Positions 1 through 9,883 of a DNA stretch of 64,000 nt are shown piece by piece. Position numbers and translations under genes: made by a program. The DNA lies in NCBI GenBank assembly GCA_030159075.1, contig BROG01000518.1:248001-312000 (forward strand). The letters are read 5' to 3'. The first letter of the stretch is position 1. Every line of letters begins with the position of its first letter. The notes beneath the pieces were generated by a model. The model ran no database searches, was not told the origin of the DNA, and saw only the letters and a list, made by a program, of their open reading frames with translations. The stretch comes from Atrina japonica (lineage: Eukaryota; Mollusca; Bivalvia; Pterioida; Pinnidae).

Positions 1-159
1 AATTGTGAAAAAAACACCTTTAAACAATTTTGAAGAAATGGACGGATAAAAGACACACTTCGAATTTGTTTTGTGAACATTGACAGGAAGTATCTTTTTC
101 AAATTTTAATATTTCGATTGTAGCACTGATAATACCTATATGCCGAATTTTCAAATCTT

Positions 160-345
160 ATATTTGACTGTGGACTCATGGCGGGTGTGACCGGTCAACA
201 GGGATTACATCTTCATCGCACCTGATCTCATCTCTTGATTTCCATAGGTCTGTGTTTGTCCAATTTTTACCAGATTTTTATCTATATAATTTGGACATCC
301 TAAATATCTATACTTTAGTATCTGATATTCTTTACGTAATAGAAA
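160..345 (+). repeat. Dispersed repeat family A, plus strand
   Basis: Runs from TTTGACTGTGGACTCATGGC through GGTCTGTGTTTGTCC and TTTGGACATCCTAAA to TTTAGTATCTGA. Related copies: 6515-6600 (+), 6640-6860 (-), 7195-7240 (+), 13015-13265 (-), 15300-15375 (-), 19741-19900 (+), 23375-23475 (+), 35010-35085 (+). No coding capacity was seen in any of them. Confidence 0.7.
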
Positions 346-360
346 ACATTTTCTTGGCTG

Positions 361-361
<1 letters not shown>

Positions 362-424
<63 letters not shown>

Positions 425-440
425 GTTGTTGTTATTGTTA

Positions 441-515
<75 letters not shown>

Positions 516-532
516 TTATTATTATTTTAATT
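362..532 (+). repeat. (ATT)n microsatellite
   Basis: About 170 nt of ATT repeats with a few G or C interruptions. Poly-Leu and poly-Ile frames over it are spurious. Confidence 0.98.
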
Positions 533-2930
533 ATTATTATCTTTTTATTTATCTCAAATTACATTATAATTCATCAATTCATTTGTTCCCGGTTTCCATT
601 ATAAAATATCAGGAAACACACAAGATATTGAAGACGAATATTGTTTTATATTAATTTGCGCTGTTTGTTCTGAAATTAGAAAACGTAATTTAATTTATGA
701 AAACAAAAACAATGTGGAAACTTACAGACACGTTTATCTATGAAATTTTAAACTGCTTTGTATTTCTTCTGGAAAACGTTTGAAACATGACTGTACATAG
801 TGAATATTTAGGCATATTGAGGTCGTACAAAAAATATATAATACACATTGTATATTGGAAATGCTGTTGATGGAAAATGTATGGAAATATGCTATAAATG
901 TGCATATATAAGTGAATATATATTCATGTAGTGAGAAATAGTACACTGTACTTCTTATTATTAATACAATTATATCTATTATCCTAAACATTATAGGATT
1001 TTAAAAATTCCTGTTCGCATGACAAATGATTAATTCAGCTTTTAATCGTAAAACTTACTTTAGCGACCACCTGTGTATAAATATCACCTGGCCATTTGTT
1101 TGCTGTTCCCAATAGTACCATTTGTGTACAAATCAGTCTCTATATAAAAAACACCTCCTTATAAAGGCTGGTTTTACTGTGTCCGTATGGGGTCTTTATA
1201 CACAAGTTTCACTGTATATAACAGTATAAAACAGTCTATTCTTAACTACATGGCAACTACGATATCCTATTACATTTTTGTTAATATAAGAATGAAAACT
1301 TTTTATTTATGCATAGATCATTGTATTATTGTACAATGGTAATATTGGCTTCCCCCACATACAATATCTCTTTGTATTCAATAATACCAATCGGCCAGTT
1401 TCCTTTTGAATTGAATAACAAACCTACATACAAATGAGTGGTACTTTAAATGACCACACAATATCAGTTCCGGTAGCTTACGGTTATAACTATTGTATAA
1501 ATGAAAACACCCAAATTTAATTGTTTTCGACAATTACACTCACTGGAAAACGTTAAACAGTTTTATAACATTTGAACAATAGTAAACATCATTTAAAAGT
1601 TTACATAAATATAAGCAGAAAAATGTTTTCGAAAATGTCTTTCCCAAAAGCATGTGATGTTGTATCAACCATACTCTGATAAAAAGAATTTCTCGCGAAG
1701 ATTGCGCATTTGTTTTAAATCTATATTATCTATTTAGATCTTTATTAATACATTTAGGACTATATCCATTTTGAGGTTGGATTTGTTTACCAATGTTTTC
1801 ATTATATAACCCTGTTTGATCAATGAGAATAAAAATTAATTGATTTTTCTTGTCATATTCAATAGCTCATGAGATGTGATAACAAATGCTACGAACGCGA
1901 TATTGACGCTTATTACATTACGCCGGTTGTAAGCAGGTGGGAACATTCAAATATCTCTTTTATGAACAAAATGTGCTAATGAAATGCGCAGTGATATTTT
2001 GTAGTATAGTTTTGAACGATTCATCAGTAATATATTGTCGTAGTAACACAAACACCTATATCAAGGCATAAATATCGAAACAGGTAAGACACAATTTGGT
2101 TAAAACTCGGTGCATTTGTATTTTGAAGATGAAAGTATATATTTAATTATGATTTTTCTTGTAAAATATAGATTAAAATTATAAATTCTAAGATTGAGAC
2201 TTTTTACAAATGCTAAACATATTTTTTTAAAACAAGCCATGTATGATAAAGTCATTGTTTTTATGATTTTACTATCCAAATTTTGATTAAGCAAATTATT
2301 TTGAACATGTAATCAATTAACTCAAGAATAAATATTTTTTCACTATAATTACCAAATGTCGTGTTGTATATCAATGAAGATGTTGAATTTAATCAATTTT
2401 TTATAGTACTATTATAGTATGGAACGCTAAAATGCAGTTACAGACGTCTCCAACTTGATGACGTCAAAGCTCAATAGGTGTAAGGATACAGTGTTCATGG
2501 CAATAAATTCCAACGCTTTAGTTTTCAAATATCAAAACTCGATAAAAGTAAGAATGAAAATAATAAATGTAATGAGAGTGGATTTATGAATCGTATGGAA
2601 GATGCTAATTTTGTGTAGAAGACAAATTAAATGTGTGATCGGTACGTCCTTGGTTTCGTAAATAAAAAAATTACAGAGACGATAAGATATGTGATGTTAT
2701 GATATTTCTATCTCGCATCATAAGAAGACTGTACCTGGTGAAATTACAATACTGGTTATACCCGAGACTTTGAAACACAGGTATTGTTGTTAGCGTTGAG
2801 AACTCAACATAAAATAACAAATGGTTAGACTTTGATTTAAGGTACCATGTCATCGTAAGCAAACACACAATTTATAATATTCACAGATAATACATTCATA
2901 CATATATACATTTTTACGTTTGTTGTTGGT
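533..2930. other. Intergenic, no gene recognised
   Basis: AT-rich unique-looking sequence with one degenerate MITE (1046-1214). Short frames here have no recognisable protein character. A VMAT 5' UTR exon or promoter could lie anywhere from here to 7300 but cannot be pinpointed. Confidence 0.5.
1046..1214 (-). mobile_element. Degenerate mariner-like MITE, minus strand
   Basis: Inverted ends GTAAAACTTACTTTAGCGAC and CACAAGTTTCACTGTA with a CCTTATAAAGGCTGG module inside. Assigned by similarity to the 46764 family; boundaries are approximate. Confidence 0.4.
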
Positions 2931-3120
2931 TCTATAGTTGTTTAACGTTCCACTCAAAAGTCTTTCACTTATATAGAGACGTCAACAATGCCGGAAAAGG
3001 GATTCAAATTTTGGCCCATGCCCGACATTACGTCCATTGAACACTGAGAACGTGCCAACACCTACTATGACAAGGGACCTCGGCTTTTACTGTCTCATCC
3101 GAAAGACAGGAATCTGATCT
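2931..3120 (-). mobile_element. 5'-truncated, diverged SINE (family 1), minus strand
   Basis: The reverse complement matches the body of the 53159-53450 copy (ACAGTAAAA, GGCACGTT, GGCCAAAATTTGAA, CCGGCAT, GTGGAACGTTAAACAAC). The tRNA-like head is missing. Confidence 0.7.
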
Positions 3121-3128
3121 GCCGTTGG

Positions 3129-3240
3129 TGCCATATAGAAAACCTTCCAACATAGAAATTATCCCCCTGGGGAAGGTTTTCTTCTATATAGAATTGATAC
3201 CAGCTTCTGTGTATAGAAATAGTTCCCACTTGTACGTTAT
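3129..3240. repeat. Hairpin and TTCTATATAGAA modules related to 6366-6455
   Basis: TAGAAAACCTTCC near 3136 pairs with GGAAGGTTTTCTTCTA near 3171, enclosing a CCCCCTGGGG run. TATAGAA modules repeat through 3215. Confidence 0.45.
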
Positions 3241-3407
3241 AGGTTTGACTCTTATATTATCGATAGATAAATATTTTTTGTTCAAACTTGATTATTCATT
3301 TGGTGATTTAATATCAAACTTTATTCGAACATATTTCCACTCATCTTCCCATTCTATCATTTGAGGTTTTTTTTGTAAAACTATGGTATTGTTAATGATA
3401 TGTATGT

Positions 3408-3487
3408 ATGTATGTATGAATGGATGGATGGATGGATGGATGGATGTATGGATGGATGCATGTTTATGTATGGATATATGGATATAT

Positions 3488-3561
<74 letters not shown>
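3408..3561 (+). repeat. Compound (GTAT)n (GATG)n (TA)n microsatellite
   Basis: TGTA repeats, then GGAT repeats, then about 75 nt of pure TA. Confidence 0.97.
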
Positions 3562-3569
<8 letters not shown>

Positions 3570-4377
3570 CGGCCAAGTAAGGCCAACATGGTAGAAGTAC
3601 CAACAGAGCATAGTTATTGGACATTGATTAATTTGCTCAGTATGTATATAACAAACTCATAGTATGATTTACCAACAAAATTTATGGGGTCAAGTTTTAA
3701 TAATTTCTCTAGTACATACATTGTAACACTCACAACATGTGATCACGTTCCTTATAAGTTTGAATAAAGTAAGTGAGAAATGCTACTGTAAATACATGAA
3801 AAGTACTTTAAATATTCAGGAATTTAAAACCAGAATTTTCTATTACTACAAAATAGAAAAACAGAAAGCTGAAAGTACTGATACGAGTTTATAGTAATCG
3901 GTAAGTTTTAAGGAGTTATAACCAGAGACATATATTTAATAACTGTATTTAATAACGCGGCTGGTACAATACACTCAATACTGAAAAATATACATCAATT
4001 AGGCTACATATGTTTCAAAGATATCTCAGGTTGAATTCAGTAAAGGTTTTTATTGAGGAAATGCAACATGTTGTTATTTTGTAGTTACCGAATTAGCAAA
4101 ATCCTGCGTGCATCAGGCAACTTTATTTGAAAATAAGTATAATCATGACCATGAAATCATCACATTTTTTCACACGCTTTACCATTCATATCACATGTGA
4201 GTAATGATGATGTATTTATTATGCTGTTATAACAAACTACATGTACATAGATCAGTGATATGATTAAAAAGCTTTATGCTTATATACATATTGAATTTTC
4301 TATGTGACAGGACAGTATTGTACCCTTACACTGTACTTCCCCTCAGTAGGATTTAATATCTAGGCCAATATGTATCT

Positions 4378-5110
4378 CACGCCAAAATCACATTAATGAG
4401 TTAAATCTGGTTTTTCTCTGATAAACTTAGTTTTTCTTCAGTTAAACCCAGTTTTTTCTAAGTTGATCCTAATTTTCTCGTTATCCAAATTAACTTGAGA
4501 AAAGACTAGATTTAACCGCGCCAATCATTAATGTAATTGTTGCGTAGTTAAACCTAGTTTTTTCTCAGTTAAACTAGTTTTTCTCAAGAAAAACTAGGTT
4601 TAACTATTTTTTTTATTTTGGCGCAGCTATACTTAGTTTTTCTCAGTTAAACCTAATTTTTTCCAGTTAATGTGGGTTACTGAAAATCTAAGTTTAACTG
4701 AAGAAAAAATAAGTTTAACTGAAGAAAAGGGTTTAACTTATGAATCACGCCGAAATTTCAATAATTAGTTAATCCTTGTTTTTCTCGAGATAAACCTAGC
4801 TTTTCTCAGTTAAACCTAGTTTTTCTTGTAACCCACATCAACTGAAGAAAAACTGGATTTAGCTGAGAAAAATTATATTGATATTCATTAATGTGATTGT
4901 GTCGCAGTTAAATCTAGTTTTCCTCAATTACACTAGTTTTTTCTCGAAAAAAAGGTTTAATTCATTTTTGTGATTTTGGCGCAGTAAAACCTAGTTTTTT
5001 CTCAGTTAAACCTATTTTTCCAGTTGATGCGGGTCAATGAGAAAAACTAGTTTTAACTGGAGAAAAACTGAGTGTAACTAGGTTTTAGTCATTAATGTGA
5101 TTTTGGCGTG
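4378..5110. mobile_element. Modular foldback element (733 bp) with perfect 22-bp terminal inverted repeats
   Basis: Ends CACGCCAAAATCACATTAAT (4378-4397) and its perfect inverse (5091-5110), extended by two more bases inward. The interior is built almost wholly from AGTTAAACCTAGTTTTTCTC modules in both orientations, interleaved with GATTTTGGCGCAGTTAAACC. It can therefore fold at many scales. No coding capacity. A related 390-bp block lies at 43400-43790. Confidence 0.7.
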
Positions 5111-5661
5111 CCATAAATATGCGTACATGTGAAACATTTTCCTTACTTCAAAGACTCCTGCTAGTTTCCCGTCAGTTACAATCAGGCGAACCACAGAGCT
5201 TCTAATGCGCAACCTCACAGCGAGATGCCAATACATGAAACTGGACCACAAACTCATTTAAGTATTTATCGTGCGCAAGAATTGTAAACAGTTGGTCAGT
5301 CACTTTTAGCGTCAATTTTGTCACAAGTGTATAATGTTAAGCAATAATTGAAAAGTAACTTTTAAAATCAAATTAATAATATCTTAAAACTCATAAAGGA
5401 CGCAAGACTGACTTTATTGCATATGTTTCGACAAAACCTATATTTTTCAGCGAATTGATACTCATTTTTCGTCAATTCAAAAAGCAAATATATACCAATA
5501 AAACTGTGATTTGGAAATGTCAATCTTAAAGTTAAGCTTATCTTTATAATCACCAAATATGCATCTGTATATTGTTTTCTCTTTGCTTTTGATAAAAGAT
5601 GTGCATCAATATGTTTTTATGGGTTCTTGATAAACATTATGAAGTCCCGTTCTCAGAGATA

Positions 5662-5982
5662 TTAGATAGTATTCTGGATCACGGCCACAGACAGTGACTC
5701 CGTTTCATCAATCGTGCTTTTCACCGAACTTGACCTCATCACCAAACTTGACATTTTTTTTACCGAATTTGACCCGTTCATCGAACTAGAAAGGTTTCTC
5801 TGGAACATTTGCGTTTGGTGTGGCATGCCAGCAGGGGACGCTGGCTCCTTCCGGACACCTGGTCTTGTCCCCGTCTGGGATTCATGATTGTTCTTCATTT
5901 GCGCATCTGGTTCGTCGTGTTGTAGTGGACTTGAGTTTTGATTGTTGATCGGAACTTCTTCAATGTTACTTTGTAATGTCAA
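5662..5982 (-). other. Unidentified minus-strand reading frame with a decayed second copy in VMAT intron 14
   Basis: A 106-codon open stretch rich in Ser, Asn, Gln and Pro, with no ATG at its head (it opens at a TTG in continuous frame). It resembles no family I recognise. It is not low-complexity. A diverged copy lies at about 21795-21935 in the same orientation, where the frame is broken by a stop. It could be an exon of an unrecognised gene, a captured gene fragment, or part of a transposon. Low confidence that it is coding. Confidence 0.25.
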
Positions 5983-6365
5983 TGTCCTTGTTTTCTCTGT
6001 ATTTCATATTTCAAAATATGGTACATATCTAAACCAGAGCGGAAACGAATTATTAAATATTCAAGATCAAAATGAGGCAGTATTCTACCAATTTTTAAAA
6101 CTATTTTGTATTTTCTATTTTAACGTAAATATACTTTCAATGTCTTACAGGCAAAACAAATGGCGGCTAAATACCCAAATATTTGTCATATGTTCTAAAT
6201 TCTTTTTGGCTCTATCTATTATAGAATTGCATACAGACATGGTCAATTGGTATTAAATTCGGCACCTTACTTGTATGGGCGAGTCCAGAGCAGCTCAACA
6301 CTGGCCCCTCGAATATAAAAGTTAATCTGAGTACCAAATAAAAAGACTGTTTAAAAATTCTACGG

Positions 6366-6455
6366 GTAATGTTTTCTACGTAGAATTCCTTCCAGGAGGA
6401 AGATTTTCTATGTAGAAAATGTTCAAGGGGAAAGTCTTTCTATATAGAATACATT
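6366..6455 (+). repeat. 32-bp-spaced array of TTCTAYRTAGAA palindromes
   Basis: TTCTACGTAGAA at 6374-6385, TTCTATGTAGAA at 6406-6417 and TTCTATATAGAA at 6438-6449, each 32 bp apart, in imperfect 32-bp units. Similar TTCTATATAGAA and CATATAGAAAACCTTCC elements occur at 3130-3200. Confidence 0.6.
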
Positions 6456-6514
6456 CCCCATAGATTGTTTTCTTTTTAAATTTGACGGGATTCGTTTCTC
6501 ACCTATTTCATTTG

Positions 6515-6860
6515 GATTTGACTGGTCAACATGTGATGTTTACACCTCTATGACACCTGATCCCTCCTATTGATTTCAAGAGGTCCGTGTATGTCCAATT
6601 ATTAGCAGTTTTGTGTATATATCCTGGACATAAAACATCTCAGATACCAAAGTATGAATCTCTAGGATGTCCAGGACACAGTTACAAATTTGTGAAAAAT
6701 GGACAAACACGGACCTCTGGAAACCAAGAGGTGGGATCAGGTGATATGGAGGAGTAAGCATCCCTTGTCGACCGGTCACACCCGCCATGAGTCTACAGTC
6801 AAGTCCAAATGAAATACGTAAGGAACAAATCCTCGTCACAATTGGTACACACGTCCCAAC
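6515..6860. repeat. Two family A copies in inverted orientation
   Basis: A plus copy (to about 6610) and a minus copy (about 6640-6860) meet head to head. The structure can fold as a long imperfect hairpin centred near 6620. A 97-codon minus-strand frame here is only repeat sequence. It lies 0.5 kb upstream of the VMAT start codon. Confidence 0.65.
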
Positions 6861-6914
6861 AACCGCCAACGAAAAGGAAACTCAACATTTCACTCAGTGA
6901 AACAGAGTGAAATG

Positions 6915-6990
6915 TTGAAAACTGGACGCCATCATATGACTGAAAGATTGTTGAGTATGGCGTTAAACAAAATATCAAATCAAATCAAAT
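6915..6990 (+). mobile_element. 3' end of SINE family 2 with (CAAAT)n tail
   Basis: ACTGGACGCCATCATATGAC, then GGCGTTAAACAAAAT and (CAAAT)4. It matches the 27595-27722 copy and lies about 340 nt upstream of the VMAT start codon. Confidence 0.5.
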
Positions 6991-7190
6991 CGTATGAATA
7001 AAGGAACAAGTCGGCTAATAAAGGGACACAATTGGTTCCCATAGGAATGCCGACAGTTTGTTGAAATACAACGTCTGATTTTAGCAGTTTCTGAATGAAG
7101 TCTGCTTCGTATGAATAAAGGAACAGGTCAGCCAATAAAGGGGTACAATTGGTTCCCATAGAAATGCCGACAGGTTGTTGAAAGACAGCG
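6991..7190 (+). repeat. 117-bp tandem duplication just upstream of VMAT
   Basis: CGTATGAATAAAGGAACA starts at 6991 and again at 7108, followed in each by AATTGGTTCCCATAG and ATGCCGACAG. The second unit is incomplete. A related segment occurs in reverse at 27340-27420. Confidence 0.7.
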
Positions 7191-7323
7191 ATATCCTGAA
7201 GATTAATACTTTTGTATCTGAGACTTTTATACTGCTACGTACAAATTCTTTTTTCATACTTACAATGTCTATTCATAAAAACGTTTTTTTTAATTTTCAG
7301 ATTACTTTGATTTTACAAGAAAA

Positions 7324-7456
7324 ATGACAGTAAAGGAGGTTGTTAGTCCTGGAAAGTTCAGAGATTGCCTTACAAGGTGTCGCCAGTCACGGAACCTTGT
7401 ACTTATTATTGTTTTCATAGCTTTGTTGTTAGACAATATGTTATTAACTGTAGTGG
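7324..7456 (+). CDS. VMAT: VMAT coding exon 1 (residues 1-45, start codon, TM1)
   Basis: Encodes the cytosolic N-terminus and TM1, including LLLDNMLL with the substrate-binding Asp37. The donor GTAAGT follows 7456 (phase 1). A plausible acceptor, TAATTTTCAG, ends at 7300, so 7301-7323 is probably 5' UTR. The reading frame stays open over those 23 nt but has no earlier ATG, so 7324 is the best start. Confidence 0.9.
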
Positions 7457-7844
7457 GTAAGTATTAGAATTTATTTTTCAATATGCCAAATTTAACCAAT
7501 TTCGTGTATTCTTCCTTGCTAATATAGATTTTTCCCAGGAATCATTTAAATCATATATGGAGCAATAATTTGTTAAAATACTAAACATTTTACAACCAAA
7601 CTAGATTTTGATTAAGTCGACTAAAAATAGATTGATGAATTGCCATATTCAAAGAAAATTTTATATTTTACAAGTCTTATAGACTGACATGTTTGAGGTG
7701 TCTGAATATCGCTCATTTAATCCCAAATTCTGTGATCTCGACTCTGGCTTAATAATGTAATGTTTCTCATACTTTAAAATTCAACGCGGTATTCCCCTGT
7801 TCATTTTATGTGGCCTGCCATTCTACTATGCTGAACATTAGTAT

Positions 7845-7878
<34 letters not shown>

Positions 7879-9788
7879 AATAATATCATCATTATCCTCT
7901 TCATTGTCCTCGTCGTGGTATGTCGCCCTACATGTGAGGCAACAGGACCAATCAACTAAGCGAGTGGTGTTTGTTTATATGTTGTGTTTGAATTTCAAAT
8001 AAGTATGTACATGTGTATTATATATGTAGAAATACACAAAGAAAAGATCGATAAATCAGTTCCACTGTAACACAATATCATGTTATTTTTCATGTCAATC
8101 GTTTCAGTGCCCATCATACCGAACTTTCTACGAAAGCTGGAAAATCCCTACAGATCTATAAACGTTACACGGCGTTCCCATAGAGACTATACAACAATAT
8201 GTCCGCAAACTTTCAATTCTTCAGATTTGTCATTAGATTGGCAAAAGTTGTCTGTATTGTCATCTCGAGCTATTGTATATTCAAATACAAGTAAAGAAAA
8301 CACTTGCTATAACTTTACTGTTGAAGATACAAATGTTACTCTGCTGCCAATTATAGAGACAGTTACTACGGAAACAGTGAGACAAGTAGAGCTAGCGAAT
8401 GAAAACATCGAAGTTGGATTAATGTTTGCTTCTAAAGCTTTAGTACAGTTATTAGCGAATCCATTCATTGGACCCCTCACAAATAGGTGCGTGTAGTAAT
8501 GTATTTGAATCTATAAAGCTAAGTATCATGTCATACATAGTACATGTACTTGCTATAGTCATTGTCATTTTATCATGTTTTACACACACGCACGCACACA
8601 CACACACGCACACACGCACACAAATATTTATATATATAGTAGTTGGCTGTTTATCTTGGCACTTTAACCAAACGAATTGTTCATACAGCTTTTATAATGA
8701 TTGTTACAATTGGTCTTTTAGGAATTAAAAAATACCAATCTCAAAGTTCCTAGCTTCAATTTTTGGTGGAATTCAGATTTCAAAACCATCTAAACCTTGA
8801 GAAATCTATATATATTGCTGGTAAACTTACAAGTGTGTAGGATTGGTTTCTATGTGCAATATTTCACGAATTAATAAAACTACATAACTCGTTGCACTCC
8901 TGCCCATTTTGCTCTCCTTATTACAGAGGTCAGTCTATATAAATGACTTACATAAATAATGAATATACGGACAGAATTTCAGAATTTTCATACCTTAATA
9001 TCACTTTTATAATTTACGAAATCATTAAGAATTTGTATAATACAGCATTACATATTATATCTGTACAATATGGTAAATCATTTCATTCATTATCATTTCA
9101 TTTTACAATTTCATTTATCTAATTCTTCAATGTATGTTTGTGGTTTATCATATAACATTTCTTATTTACAGGGTGGGTTACACCATTCCGATGTTTACTG
9201 GGTTTTTTGTTATGTTCGTGTCAACTGTAAGTAAGTATTACAAATTTTAGCACACTTATACTATGGTTAAATACATCACATACGAACGTAAATCCGTATA
9301 TCATTTTGGTGATATGCAGTCTATAGTATATAGGAACCCGTACATGTAGTCTATAATGTAAATGTATTTACAAATGAAATCGTGGACTGTCAACTGACAT
9401 TATTTTAAGAGAATATCCAAAAAGATGTGGTTGCAATTCCTAAAGGTCATTAGAAAACATTCCATCCATACATGAAAGAAATGTGTTATTCTTTGCTACT
9501 CAGGAAATAACTATAAATGAGACGTATCCTATTTGTAACAAAGCTCAAAATAGAAAATGAAAATAACTGAGCAATAACGTACATGTTGCATATCTAAATG
9601 TAGCCAAGTTATACTGTTTCGACGTATATCATGACATAATTATATATAGAATTATATTGGAGTTTGCAAAGTAGGTTTGATCACATTAAATTGGTGATGT
9701 CATGACATAACAACTGTCCTTCAGCTGCTTGTATCAATACAAAATGATTCCTTGATATAAAAATATATGTGTTTAGATAAAAAAGCAG

Positions 9789-9823
<35 letters not shown>

Positions 9824-9825
9824 CA

Positions 9826-9883
<58 letters not shown>

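Noticed and set aside
252..530. Poly-Leu and poly-Ile frames
   Set aside because: They translate an (ATT)n microsatellite.
6576..6869. 97-codon minus-strand frame
   Set aside because: It lies wholly in a dispersed repeat (family A) that recurs at least seven times in the window.
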